Source: Chitinophagaceae bacterium (GTDB lineage Bacteria > Bacteroidota > Bacteroidia > Chitinophagales > Chitinophagaceae). Taken from it: 48,701 nt of DNA. A program made the position numbers and the translations under genes. Positions within the stretch are counted from its first letter, which is position 1. Each line of letters begins with the position of its first letter. The stretch lies in assembly GCA_004322015.1 (NCBI GenBank), contig SCQT01000012.1, forward strand, positions 1 to 48,701. The letters run 5' to 3'. The notes beneath the pieces are model-generated. The model saw nothing but the letters and a program-made list of their open reading frames with translations. It was not told the DNA's origin and made no database searches. Positions 24,639 through 34,500 of the stretch are shown in pieces.

Positions 24639-25880
24639 CTACTCTTCCTCTCCCCCTTCTAACAGCTTCACATCTCCAATATCCGCGCCGGCCAACCCTT
24701 TAAAAGAGCCATACATGTGTGTGGTATTCAGCAGCACTTTATCAATTTGTTTTTCACGTTCTTTCCATATTTTTTCCATCTGCAGACGTTCTTTATTAAT
24801 GCTGTTTTTAAGTTGTGTAAAGCCGTCCATAATAGCCTCCACCTGATGGCGGAATTCATTACTGGTAACGAACTGATAGACCATTTGCATTTTATCGCCC
24901 CTGTTTTCCTGACTTTTCATGGCCTGGTGGATTTTAATAAGGCTTTCCCGCAGCACCTGCGCCAGGCTGACAGCATCCTGGAATTTACAGATCCAGATAC
25001 CGTTTTTTTGCCCGAAATGCTCCATGTCTTTGGGCATAGCCTGCGTAACGATAATGGCGATATCGGCATGGATACTCCGCATATCAGTTTTCAGTTTTTC
25101 AATCCAGCCTTCGGAAAATGAATGAGTACGCTTACTTTCATAAATAATAGTTCCGCAGGCTTGCCCTAAATTGTTCCGGATTTCCTGCACAACATCGGCG
25201 CCGCGAACACCTTTCCCTATTTCAGAAATAATATCGTAAGGAAAGCTGGTCCGCAAGATATCTTCCAGCACCAGTTCCTGCGCCTCACCCTGCATTTGCA
25301 TAGAACCTTGCTCACTTTTCCTTTTCATCTCTTCAATCAGTTTTTTCATCTGGTCTATCTGCATCTCTTTTTCTTTCAGCTTCAATTCCTGTTCATCCTG
25401 GGCATGCTTAAGCGCTTTTTCTTCTATTTCTTTTGTTTTTTCCAATAATTTTTTCTGAAGTTGTAAATCCATTTCATTTCTTTGCTCTTTTAATCTTTGC
25501 TGAAGCTGCAATACTTCCATTTCTTTTTCACGGGCCAGCTTCAGCTTTTCTTCATTGTCATCCAGCGTTTGTTTCATCAGCTTCATTCTGTTTTCATAGT
25601 CGCTGCTGACGGATTTCCTGATTTGTTCCTGCAATTCCTGCTGCAGCTTCTGTTTTTCCTTTTCTATTCGTTGGCTGAATAATTCATTCTCATGCTGTTT
25701 TTTCTCTTCAAAATCCTTCTGTTGTTTTTCCAATAATTTTTTTTCTCTTTGAAGATTTTCCACAGAGGTTTTCAGCTTTTGCTCATATTGTTGCTTAAGC
25801 GATTTCTCCACATCTTCGGTCAACACATCTTCGAGGTTAAATCGCGTATGACAATTCGGGCAGGTAATTTGCGTGCTCAT
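24639..25880 (-). CDS. DUF2130 coiled-coil protein with zinc-ribbon-like N-terminus
   Basis: I start it at 25880, where MSTQITCPNCHTRF begins; the frame is open 14 codons further upstream but that extension has no family character. The order is a half zinc-ribbon CPNC, a very long Lys/Glu/Gln coiled coil (about residues 20-200), then the DUF2130 domain (about 205-400). That domain has LEDILRTSFPYDIISEIGKGVRGADVVQEI and ACGTIIYESKRT, consistent with a PD-(D/E)XK nuclease-like core (GADVVQ and the E-x-K in YESKRT). The function is unknown; its distant resemblance to nucleases suggests nucleic acid work. It diverges from the macrodomain gene with 71 bases between them. Confidence 0.85.
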   Translation of the reverse strand: MSTQITCPNCHTRFNLEDVLTEDVEKSLKQQYEQKLKTSVENLQREKKLLEKQQKDFEEKKQHENELFSQRIEKEKQKLQQELQEQIRKSVSSDYENRMKLMKQTLDDNEEKLKLAREKEMEVLQLQQRLKEQRNEMDLQLQKKLLEKTKEIEEKALKHAQDEQELKLKEKEMQIDQMKKLIEEMKRKSEQGSMQMQGEAQELVLEDILRTSFPYDIISEIGKGVRGADVVQEIRNNLGQACGTIIYESKRTHSFSEGWIEKLKTDMRSIHADIAIIVTQAMPKDMEHFGQKNGIWICKFQDAVSLAQVLRESLIKIHQAMKSQENRGDKMQMVYQFVTSNEFRHQVEAIMDGFTQLKNSINKERLQMEKIWKEREKQIDKVLLNTTHMYGSFKGLAGADIGDVKLLEGGEEE

Positions 25881-25951
25881 GATGTAACTTTTTTGTGTAA
25901 ATTTAAAGCTATAAAAGTGCAATGTATTTACATTTTGAAAAACTTTTAATA

Positions 25952-26467
25952 ATGTCCGAAATAAAGATCATCCGGGGAGATATTACCACACTGAGCGTGG
26001 ATGCTATTGTGAATGCTGCCAACAGCTCGCTTTTGGGTGGAGGAGGTGTGGACGGCGCCATTCACCGGGCCGCAGGACCTCAATTATTGAAAGAATGTAA
26101 AACATTGGGCGGTTGCAGGACCGGCGAGGCAAAGATCACCAAAGGATATTTATTGCCGGCAAGATTTATTATTCATACAGTAGGTCCGGTATGGCATGGA
26201 GGCGGTCATGAAGAGTACAAGTTGCTTGAAAATTGTTACCGGAATAGTTTGCAGTTAGCAGTGGATCACCGGTTGCGATCCATAGCTTTTCCTGCTGTCA
26301 GCACGGGCGTTTACGGATATCCTTTTGATCTGGCATCCCGGATTGCAATCACTACTGTCGGCGATTTTCTGGAAAATAATCATACGCTGAAAGAAATCAT
26401 TTTTGTATTATTCAGTAAAAGCGATTACGAAATATTTAAAACGATTTATGCTACTTTTGAATCATGA
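25952..26467 (+). CDS. Macrodomain O-acetyl-ADP-ribose deacetylase (YmdB-like)
   Basis: I start it at 25952 ([12 protein letters not shown]), the normal start of the family; an earlier ATG at 25922 adds ten uncharacteristic residues. The 171-residue product has the substrate loop [24 protein letters not shown]. Asn21 and Asn24 and the catalytic Asp34 match YmdB-type MacroD hydrolases. [12 protein letters not shown] supplies the second ligand loop. Such enzymes hydrolyse O-acetyl-ADP-ribose and can remove mono-ADP-ribose from acidic residues. Its stop overlaps the start of the ogt-like gene by four bases (ATGA), so the two are translationally coupled. Confidence 0.92.
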   Translation: MSEIKIIRGDITTLSVDAIVNAANSSLLGGGGVDGAIHRAAGPQLLKECKTLGGCRTGEAKITKGYLLPARFIIHTVGPVWHGGGHEEYKLLENCYRNSLQLAVDHRLRSIAFPAVSTGVYGYPFDLASRIAITTVGDFLENNHTLKEIIFVLFSKSDYEIFKTIYATFES

Positions 26468-26964
26468 ATGACAATAAAGGAAACGGTTTTCAATCCTTTT
26501 ATCAAAGCCCTGTAGGCTGGTTGAAATTGACCTCGTCGGGTAACGGATTGACCGGCATTTGGTTTTGTGAAAGCAGGGATGAAAAAGATTTTCCTGATGA
26601 GTTCACCGGGAGGGCTGAGAAACAGTTAAAGGAATATTTTGACAAAAAAAGGATACAATTTGATTTGCCACTGGAAATAACGGGAACCGGTTTTCAGAAA
26701 AAAGTGTGGCTCGAATTATTACATATTCCCTTCGGTAAAACTCTCAGTTATCTCGAATTATCCAAACGTATCGGGAATGTCAAAGCGATAAGGGCTGTGG
26801 GTCATGCCAACGGACAGAACCCGCTTCCTATTGTGATCCCCTGTCACCGGGTCATTGGCAGTGATGGAAGCCTCACGGGATATGGGGGCGGGCTTTGGCG
26901 AAAAGAGTGGTTGCTAAAGCATGAAGGTGTGTTGCCTCAACAGGAATTTGGCTTTGATTTTTAA
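26464..26964 (+). CDS. ogt: Methylated-DNA-protein cysteine methyltransferase
   Basis: A suicide repair protein that moves the alkyl group from O6-alkylguanine to its own cysteine. The active site PCHRVIG is intact, with Cys127, preceded by the HTH recognition region [34 protein letters not shown]. The 166-residue length and the absence of an Ada zinc domain indicate the Ogt/AGT form. Its 3' end overlaps the convergent lipoprotein gene by four bases. Coupling to a macrodomain hydrolase hints at joint expression during alkylation stress, which is inference. Confidence 0.93.
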   Translation: MNDNKGNGFQSFYQSPVGWLKLTSSGNGLTGIWFCESRDEKDFPDEFTGRAEKQLKEYFDKKRIQFDLPLEITGTGFQKKVWLELLHIPFGKTLSYLELSKRIGNVKAIRAVGHANGQNPLPIVIPCHRVIGSDGSLTGYGGGLWRKEWLLKHEGVLPQQEFGFDF

Positions 26965-28055
26965 GGCAAAATACTCAATGGGATTCTGATCCCGCGTGGC
27001 CGGTAATAATTTGGATCGCTTCTTCCGTTAATACAAATGTTTACACATTTCCCGTAACCATTGATGCAATAGGTAACCAGCAATTCATTGTTTTTGATGT
27101 ATTCGGGATGAGCTGTAACACTATAAAAGAACGGATAATGTCCATCCAAAGTGTCCGTAATTGTGTAAATAGGTTTATTGGCGGTGAAAGGGCCTGTAGG
27201 GCTGGCGCTGGTAGCGGCGAATATTCTTTTACCCATATCACAATCCACACTAAATTCCGAGCTAAGCATCAAAAATTGATTACCCACTTTGCTCACCGAA
27301 ATACTACTGGACTCTCCGGTTGCAATCCCTGCCGCTTTAGTTACATCATTATTCCATGTCTTTCCATCCCAGAACTGCCAGGGTGCATTGGGATGACTCA
27401 TTTGAATTCGCGCCACATATAATTCTCCCGAAATAAAGTCCAACTTTGCTCCGTAAGCGTAAATATATCCGCTTGACTCATTTTTAACGAAACCTGCACC
27501 GAAACTGATACTGTCAAAATTCTGCAATGGGGTATAAGCAACCACTTTCATATCAGGCATAGTCATTTTTTCCCACATATCCGGGCCGCCGCTTCCCCAT
27601 GCCCAAGCGCCATTACCGGTACGTTTCAGATTGCCTAAAAAAACATATACTGTATCTCTTAGTTGAAACCCCGAACCGGGCCAAAACCAGTAATTGTCAT
27701 CAGGATTATTTTTAAAAAGATTTTTAAATCCCGGCCCTGTACCTATGAATGTTTGCGTGTTTTGCCAATTCCAGTCACCTTTCGGTTGAAGCATGGCACA
27801 ATTTCTCACTTGAAAAAGACACGGGGTTGTTTTTGTAGCGGTATCGTAATCATTGACGTGGCTGTCACCAAAAAGCCACAATACTTTTCCAGTTGATAAA
27901 GGAATGCTGATAGCGCCATCGCTGGCTATCCAGCCCGTTTCACGATGGAAGAAGTCCGTAGCAAGGGTATCTAAGTAAGCCTGTGAGTGTACCGATGGGT
28001 TCTTTTGACATTGTGTAAAAAGAAATGTCATTAGTAGAATAATTAAATCTTTCAT
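26961..28055 (-). CDS. Predicted lipoprotein with glycosidase-like beta-propeller (DUF4185/DUF5005-like)
   Basis: A short hydrophobic N-terminus ends in LFTQC, a plausible lipobox with Cys16. The body has repeated features of five-bladed propeller proteins related to glycoside hydrolases: KVLWLFGDSHVND, FWPGSGFQLRDTVYVFLG, GYIYAYGAK, LYVARI and SPTGPF. DUF4185 or DUF5005 is my best guess. It would be on the cell surface or in the periplasm and may bind or cut carbohydrate, but no catalytic residues can be assigned. There are no SusC/SusD genes beside it, so it does not belong to a standard polysaccharide-utilisation locus here. Confidence 0.65.
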   Translation of the reverse strand: MKDLIILLMTFLFTQCQKNPSVHSQAYLDTLATDFFHRETGWIASDGAISIPLSTGKVLWLFGDSHVNDYDTATKTTPCLFQVRNCAMLQPKGDWNWQNTQTFIGTGPGFKNLFKNNPDDNYWFWPGSGFQLRDTVYVFLGNLKRTGNGAWAWGSGGPDMWEKMTMPDMKVVAYTPLQNFDSISFGAGFVKNESSGYIYAYGAKLDFISGELYVARIQMSHPNAPWQFWDGKTWNNDVTKAAGIATGESSSISVSKVGNQFLMLSSEFSVDCDMGKRIFAATSASPTGPFTANKPIYTITDTLDGHYPFFYSVTAHPEYIKNNELLVTYCINGYGKCVNICINGRSDPNYYRPRGIRIPLSILP

Positions 28056-28100
28056 GGTGAAAAGTGTAGATTATAGCTGCAAAAACCCACCTGTAGCGAA

Positions 28101-28619
28101 TTAAATCATCTTTGGCAGATTGATTTTCTTTGCCAGCCAACTTTCCTTTAACTTCATTATCCAATTATTCTCCAAAGACGATTTAGTAGTAACGGTATTA
28201 TTGAAATAGAGAGTATCCTCATTGATCAGTCCATTTTCCAAAGCTTGATTGATCTTATTTACCGGATATACTTTAATATGATCATTTACCAAAAATGCCA
28301 TCATCATCCGATCAAGAAGACTGAGTTCAAACTGATTTTCAATTTCTTTGATAAAACGAATGGAATTGTCCACTGCGGAACCGCAAAGCCTGTCCTGGGT
28401 GTCATCGGATATAAAAACGATAAACTGATTGAACAGGATCTTTGCCCATCCTTTTACCGGGCGTCCATGCGACATCCATTCATCACAAAAAATATCCAAC
28501 TTTTCTTTTAGTTGATTAGTTTCACTTTCATTAAGCTGTCTGTTGGCCTGATATATCCAAACCCGCGATTCAGTTGAAAATCCCTGAGGCAGCTCTGCTT
28601 TCCAATTTTCTGTTTTCAT
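28101..28619 (-). CDS. Conserved hypothetical protein of Bacteroidota
   Basis: A 172-residue cytoplasmic protein with a distinctive start (SRVWIYQANRQLNESE), then LDIFCDEWMSHGRPVKGWAKILFNQFIVFISDD and CGSAVDNSIRFIKEIE. I recall similar Bacteroidota proteins labelled 'ABC transporter ATPase' in databases, but there is no Walker A, Walker B or signature motif here, so that label should not be used. The function is unknown. It shares a strand with the lipoprotein gene downstream, 45 bases away. Confidence 0.75.
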   Translation of the reverse strand: MKTENWKAELPQGFSTESRVWIYQANRQLNESETNQLKEKLDIFCDEWMSHGRPVKGWAKILFNQFIVFISDDTQDRLCGSAVDNSIRFIKEIENQFELSLLDRMMMAFLVNDHIKVYPVNKINQALENGLINEDTLYFNNTVTTKSSLENNWIMKLKESWLAKKINLPKMI

Positions 28620-28685
28620 TCTTAAAACTTTTAACTCGTACCTGCAATGGCCCGCGAAGGTAGTTCAAAATAAACTGACAGCTCC

Positions 28686-29501
28686 TTACTCCATACTCTG
28701 TGCCACTAATTCTGCAATATCCAATACCTGCAAATCCTCTTCCCTGCCATTGGCCTTCACGCCGTCACTAAGCATAGTCATACAATACGGGCAGTTGGAT
28801 ACGATCAGGGATGCACCTGTGGCTTCGGCTTCTTTTACTCTTGCTGCATTTATCCTGATATGGCCTTTTTCTTCTTCTTTCCACATTTGCGCCCCCCCCG
28901 CCCCGCAACACATTCCTCTGCTGCGGCAATGCTTCATTTCCACTAATTCCGTATCTAATGCTTGCAATACTTTCCGCGGCGCTTCATAAATATTATTCGC
29001 CCTGCCGAGATAACAGGAATCATGATAGGTAATCCTTTTCCCTTTAAAAGCATTACCTTCTTTCATTTTAATCCTTCCTTCATCAATCAATTGCTGTAAC
29101 AATTGTGTGTGATGAATTACTTCATAATGGCCTCCTAAAACGGGATATTCGTTTTTGAAGATATTAAAACAGTGCGGACAGGTAGTGACTATCTTTTTAA
29201 TCCCGTAATTATTGAGTGTCTGAATGTTTCCGTAAGCCATCATTTGAAATAAAAATTCATTGCCTGCTCTGCGTGCAGGATCGCCGTTGCAACTTTCTTC
29301 ATTTCCAAGGATGGCAAACCTGATCCCTACTTTCTCCAATATTAAAGCAAAAGCCTTTGTGATCTTTTGTGCGCGTTGATCAAAACTGCCTGCACATCCC
29401 ACCCAGAACAATACTTCGGGCGATTCTCCTGCTGCTGCCATTTCAGCCATCGTTTTTATTACCATAACTTTTGTTTGGGGTTTGACCATTCCAAAAATCA
29501 T
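28686..29501 (-). CDS. CCG-domain iron-sulfur protein (HdrB/HdrD-like)
   Basis: Two cysteine-rich CCG domains are visible, the fold of heterodisulfide reductase subunit B and the GlcF/LutA C-terminus. The first has FWVGCAGSFD ... NEESCNGDPARRAG ... TTCPHCFNIF. The second has YHDSCYLGR ... CRSRGMCCGAGGAQMW ... SNCPYCMTML. The second has the full CX(n)CC..CXXC set; the first lacks the CC pair. The function is electron transfer to an unknown acceptor. The upstream gene supplies a membrane cytochrome-like anchor and ferredoxin clusters. The start may be 29501 or the ATG four codons on (29489). The first lies inside a heptamer array. An 8-base C run at 28892-28899 falls in the CCG motif. Confidence 0.88.
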   Translation of the reverse strand: MIFGMVKPQTKVMVIKTMAEMAAAGESPEVLFWVGCAGSFDQRAQKITKAFALILEKVGIRFAILGNEESCNGDPARRAGNEFLFQMMAYGNIQTLNNYGIKKIVTTCPHCFNIFKNEYPVLGGHYEVIHHTQLLQQLIDEGRIKMKEGNAFKGKRITYHDSCYLGRANNIYEAPRKVLQALDTELVEMKHCRSRGMCCGAGGAQMWKEEEKGHIRINAARVKEAEATGASLIVSNCPYCMTMLSDGVKANGREEDLQVLDIAELVAQSME

Positions 29502-29546
29502 ACATCATAAAATCATACATCACAGATCACACATCATACATCCTCC
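29497..29546 (-). repeat. Heptamer array bridging stop and start of two coupled genes
   Basis: On the minus strand, TGATGTR-type units cover 29497-29546; starts on the plus strand are at 29497, 29504 (8 bases), 29512, 29519, 29526, 29533 and 29540. The stop codon of the membrane iron-sulfur gene (29534-29536) is the TGA of one unit, and the possible ATG of the next gene (29499-29501) is made by another. Confidence 0.8.
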
Positions 29547-30853
29547 CTCCATTTATCTCTTTCTTCCGGTGAAAATTTCCAGGGAGCACGATTGTTCTCA
29601 ATATTGCCGAACATGGCATTCCACTCTGCCGGCGCTTTGGCATCGTCCATTACCATTGTTCTTCTTAATTGTAGAATAATATCCAATGGATTAATGCTCA
29701 CGGGACATTCTTCTACGCAGGCATTGCATGTAGTGCATGCCCATAATTCTTCCGGAGTGATATAATCATATAATAGTGATTTACCGTCGCCCTCAAATTT
29801 TCCGTTTTTATTGATCTGCTCTCCTATTTCTTCCATCCTGTCGCGGGTATCCATCATAATCTTGCGTGGAGAGAGTAATTTACCTGTTTGACTGGCAGGG
29901 CAGGCAGCAGTGCATCTGCCGCATTCGGTACAGGTATAGGCATCCATCAGGTTTTTCCAGTTAAGATCAGGCACGTCTTTAGCCCCGAACCTTCCGGGAG
30001 GGGGAGGCTCTGTTGCGGTATTATCAGGAGGGGGGGGCTCAAACATCAGGTGAACTTCATGCTCTATTTCAGGCATATTGTCCATTTTCCCTTTCGGCTC
30101 CAGGTCGGCATAGTACGAATTAGGGAATGCCAGAATGATATGAAAATGCTTGGAATAAGGAAGATAATTCAGGAAAAACAGCACCCCGGTGATATGGAGC
30201 CACCAGGCGCCGCGTTCCAGCCCAATGAGCGTGCCGGTGTGAGCCTGTCCGAACAGAGGAGCCAGCAAAGCGCTGATCCAGAAAGGTCCTGTTTGAGTGT
30301 AATGTACAATATGACGTAATTGCAATTCCCTGTCAGTGGTATTCATCGTGAGAAAAAGCAACATCAGGATTATTTCCATAATCAGGATATAATTGGCATC
30401 CGACTTCGGCCAGCGGGTCATTTCCCTTTGCTGAAAACGTTTTACTCTCAGGATATTCCTCCTGATTAAAAATACCGCACATCCGAAAATGACGAGTATG
30501 GCCAGTATTTCGAAACATCCGATCAATACGTTATACAACGGACCTAACAAGGGAGAAAACATGCGATGTGTTCCGGTAAGCCCGTCCAGAATAATTTCTA
30601 AGATCTCAATATTGATAATAATAAAGCCGGCATATACGAAGAAATGAAGTATGGCGGGTATCCAGTTACGGAACATTTTCTTCTGACCGAATGCCAGAAG
30701 CAATACATTACGCCACCGTTCCCGTTTATGATCCTGGATATTTTTGCTTTTACCCAGAAAAATATTTCTCCTGATTTGTCTTACCTTTCGGGTAAATAAA
30801 TAAACGGCAATGATAAACAGGAGGATAAATAAAACTTGCTGAATAATGTGCAT
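29534..30853 (-). CDS. Membrane-anchored 4Fe-4S protein (HdrC/NarI-like fusion)
   Basis: 439 residues. The N-terminal part has hydrophobic segments at about 5-20, 66-86, 112-131, 156-171 and 215-232, resembling the NarI/HdrE cytochrome b membrane domain. A Pro-rich linker (EPPPP twice, about 272-286) follows, encoded across an 8-base G run at 30030-30037. Then come two ferredoxin-type clusters: C308-x2-C311-x2-C314-x3-C318 and C373-x2-C376-x2-C379-x3-C383. With the CCG protein just downstream it forms a two-gene quinone- or menaquinol-linked electron transfer module common in Bacteroidota. The physiological partner is unknown; a respiratory or lactate-type role is possible. Confidence 0.87.
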   Translation of the reverse strand: MHIIQQVLFILLFIIAVYLFTRKVRQIRRNIFLGKSKNIQDHKRERWRNVLLLAFGQKKMFRNWIPAILHFFVYAGFIIINIEILEIILDGLTGTHRMFSPLLGPLYNVLIGCFEILAILVIFGCAVFLIRRNILRVKRFQQREMTRWPKSDANYILIMEIILMLLFLTMNTTDRELQLRHIVHYTQTGPFWISALLAPLFGQAHTGTLIGLERGAWWLHITGVLFFLNYLPYSKHFHIILAFPNSYYADLEPKGKMDNMPEIEHEVHLMFEPPPPDNTATEPPPPGRFGAKDVPDLNWKNLMDAYTCTECGRCTAACPASQTGKLLSPRKIMMDTRDRMEEIGEQINKNGKFEGDGKSLLYDYITPEELWACTTCNACVEECPVSINPLDIILQLRRTMVMDDAKAPAEWNAMFGNIENNRAPWKFSPEERDKWREDV

Positions 30854-30927
30854 ACGCTACATTTGACAGGCTAATTTAATAGAAATATTTATATATCACC
30901 TAATTTAAACAATTAATAAATCCGATT

Positions 30928-31431
30928 ATGGGTGGAAATCATAGCGAGCTTATTTTAAACAGGGAGGTTATTGCCTGGAAAATACGCCGGATGGCGTATG
31001 AGATTTATGAGCGGAATATGGATGAGAAAGAGCTGATCCTTGCGGGTATTTATGACAGGGGTATGGCGGTAGCAGAGCGTGTGGCCGAAGTACTAAAAGA
31101 TATTTCTCCTTTTAAGCTGCATCTGATTAATTTGAACCTGGACAGGCAAAGTCCTGTGAATGTAACTGTTTCTCCTGAAATTGATTTTACGGATAAGGTG
31201 ATTATCGTGATAGATGATGTGGCTAATTCGGGAAGAACTTTGTTGTACGCTATGAAACCATTGCTGATGCGTTTGCCGAAAAGTATCCAGACGGCAGTAC
31301 TGGTTGATCGGATGCATAAAGCTTTTCCTGTGATCATTAATTATGTAGGTCATTCCCTTTCGACTACTTTACAGGAGAATATTCGTGTGGATATACGGGA
31401 AAGTGAAATCGGAGCTGTTTATCTGAGTTGA
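30928..31431 (+). CDS. PyrR-like phosphoribosyltransferase
   Basis: 167 residues with the type I phosphoribosyltransferase fold. The PRPP loop VIIVIDDVANSGRT is at 91-104, and the N-terminal LAGIYDRGMAVAERV at about 38-52 corresponds to the PyrR GIxxRG segment. The length and the C-terminal VDRMHKAFPVIINYVGHSL stretch fit the PyrR family, whose members bind RNA and/or have uracil phosphoribosyltransferase activity. No pyr genes are in the window, and I see no attenuator-like RNA structure around it. It could be PyrR or another family member. It diverges from the iron-sulfur operon. Confidence 0.8.
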   Translation: MGGNHSELILNREVIAWKIRRMAYEIYERNMDEKELILAGIYDRGMAVAERVAEVLKDISPFKLHLINLNLDRQSPVNVTVSPEIDFTDKVIIVIDDVANSGRTLLYAMKPLLMRLPKSIQTAVLVDRMHKAFPVIINYVGHSLSTTLQENIRVDIRESEIGAVYLS

Positions 31432-31450
31432 AAGAGAGTGCTCGCAACAA

Positions 31451-31482
31451 TTTGCAATAGTCTGTTCACGTTTGTAACTTAG
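31451..31482 (+). promoter_or_regulatory. Candidate Bacteroidota promoter for the PKD adhesin
   Basis: TTTG at 31451-31454, a 20-base spacer, then TAACTTAG at 31475-31482 (one mismatch to TAnnTTTG). It lies between the PyrR-like stop and the adhesin ATG, 27 bases before the start. Confidence 0.5.
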
Positions 31483-31509
31483 CCTCATTTTACAGGCTAT
31501 CCCGTTTCT

Positions 31510-34500
31510 ATGAAAAAACCGCCTCACATCATTCTTCCGGGGAGCTTTAAGAAGAAAACGCATTATTTATTAATAATTTGCGGTATAGGTTGTTTTTTCC
31601 TATTTATGCTGCCAGCCACGGTCCAGGCCCAGGTGCAGGCTAAGTTTACCGAAAATCCTCCTACGGCCTGCGGTCAGGCTTCTATACAGTTTACAGATCA
31701 GTCAGCGGGTAATCCTTCCAGTTGGTTATGGGATTTCGGGGATGGAAGCGGCCCTGTTACTGTACAAAATCCCCCGCATTTTTATACCTCCCCGGGTACC
31801 TTTAAAGTGACGCTTACAGTTTCCAATGGTGTTTCTTCCAGCACTACTACGGGTACTGTAACCGTTTACAATAATCCAACTGTAAAGTTTTCAATGGATA
31901 CTACCTCGGGCTGTTATCCTTTAACAGTCAACTTTAGCGATCAATCCTCTGCAGGAACCGGAAACATCATAGGCTGGCAATGGGATTTCGGGGATGGTAG
32001 CCCATTTTCTACTCAACAAAATCCAAGTCATACTTACAACACTTCAGGGAACTTTGCAGTGAAACTGACGGTGAAAAATACGGCAGGTTGTATTTCAAGT
32101 AATCAGGCTGCAAAGGAAGTAGTCACCAACCAGGGAGTTACTGTTGATTTTTCTGCCGACAAAACGTATTCCTGTTCAGCCCCTGCTACTGTAAACTTTA
32201 CTGCTACCACATCCAGTGCGCAAAGCATTACTTATCATTGGGATTTCGGAGATGGGAAAACGGATACGGGGAAAACTGTCTCCCACACTTATGCTCAAAC
32301 CGGAAACTATACGGTTTTACTGACGGCTGCGGTCAATGGGGGCGGGTGCCAGAGTACCGTCACTAAGCAAGGCTATATTAATATCGGAAATTTTACTTCT
32401 GATTTCATTATACCTCAGGGTTGCGCCAACGTGCCGCTTAATTTCAGGAATACGAGTAACCCCCTGCCGGTTTCTGCGACCTGGACTTTCAGTGACGGAA
32501 CTGTGGTGAATGGTATTGACGCAAGCCATTCTTTTAATGCGCCGGGAACCTACCAGGTAAAGCTGGTCAATAACTTCAACGGATGTGCTGATTCGGTTAC
32601 CAAAACCATCACTACGTTTCCTTCGCCTAAAGCAGATTTTAAGGCGGACAGTGTGTTTTATTGCGGAGCCCCTGCTGCTGTGCCCTTTCAAAACCTTTCC
32701 CAGGGTGCGGTTTCCTGGAAATGGAATTTTGGGGATAATGATACTTCCTCCCTGCAGCAACCGACTCATACCTATACGAATGGAGGATATTATGATGTTT
32801 CATTAATAGCTACTAACTCGAACGGTTGCGCTGATACTGCTGCCAGACCCAAATACATTCATATAGATGCTCCCAATATTCAGTTTAATGCTTCACCAGG
32901 ATACGGATGTGTGCCATTGAACACTACTTTCTCTTTACCATCAGGCAGCGCTGGGGATATCGCTTCCTACGATTGGGATTTCGGAGACGGAACTGCTCAT
33001 TCCAATAGTGCCAATCCGTCCCACCAATATACTACCCAGGGAAATTTTACAGTTACCTTAAAAGTAAACACCAATGCCGGGTGCAGCCTTTCCTCGCAGA
33101 AAGTGGATTACATACATACAGGCACAGTTCCCAATATTGATTTTACCGCGACACCGCTGACCCCGTGTCTTTCCACCCCGGTTCAGTTTACCAATAAGTC
33201 CGTTCCTGAAGGTACTATCTGGAAATGGATATTTCCTCAGAATGGAGATAGCATGCTCAACCAGGAAAACCCGGTGTTTACTTTCAGTCAACTGGGAGAA
33301 CAAGATGTAACCCTGCAAGTATTCAATAACGGATGTGCCAATTCACTTACTAAAAAGAATTTTATTGATGTAAAACTGCCGAAAGCAGATTTTACCCGGC
33401 AATTGATATCCTGCTCCAATCCCTATCAGTTTCAATTTACAGACGAATCAACCGGCGATTCTATCAGGGCATGGAATTTCGGAGACGGTAAAACGGACAC
33501 CTCACAAAATCCTATACACACTTATACCGCCCCGGGTGCATATCATGTTATCCTCGTGGTCAGTAACGGAACTTGCCAGGATACCTCAGATAAATGGTTG
33601 CAGGTGGTGGATGAGCATCCTCAGATAACCGTTAGTAAAAGTACAGTTTGCCACGGTGATTCTGTGACTTTATCGGTAACTCCTTTTTATAATAATCAGT
33701 TTGAAAATTACCTGGTTTGGTATAATGGCAGAGGAGACAGCGTGGTAATTGCTAAAAATAATATCAGTTCAGGAACCAACCGATATGCATTTATATATCA
33801 GAAAAACGGTCAATATACTCCGTCTCTGAAAGTGGGTTATGTGAACGGGTGCTATGACTCTGTTTCAGGCTCGCCTGTTAGTGTTCAGGGACCAGCAGCC
33901 GGATTTACCATGAGTCAAAGCAGTATTTGCCAGGGCAGTCACGTTACATTCCATGACAATAGTACCGCAAACCCCTCTTCCGCAACAATTCGACGATGGA
34001 TATGGAATTTTGCAGACGGAACAGGTGATACAACCACTATAGATTCTATTACTCATACTTATACTCAAAACGGGCCTTTTAAAGTCCAGTTAAAAGTCAC
34101 AGATGCCAATGGTTGTTCAGATTATGCTTCAGGTGTAAACAGTCCGGTCATAACAGTCAATCCGTCCAAAGCATCTTTTTCTACTCCGGATACACTGGTT
34201 TGTCCGGGCACTATCATTCAATGGAATAATAATTCTGCAGGGAATAATGCCACTTACCTGTGGGATTTTGGAGATGGGACCACTTCTACGGTTGCCACTC
34301 CTGCCAATAAATCTTACGGTAAAGATTCCTTATACACAGTGTCCCTGAAGATCACTACTCAGGAAGGTTGTAAGGATTCTCTCACAAAAATTAACTATAT
34401 CCGCGTAGGCACTCCTCATGCTGTCATGGCTGATTCATTACCGGTTACTATTTGCCGGATATATCAAGACACTTCTATCAGTTTATCTCAGAATTTTTCA

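Noticed and set aside
24575-24700. Small plus-strand ORF starting ATGAAAGATTTC
   Set aside because: It reads through the heptamer array and into the antisense of the DUF2130 gene; the Cys/Leu/Thr-rich product has no gene-like features.
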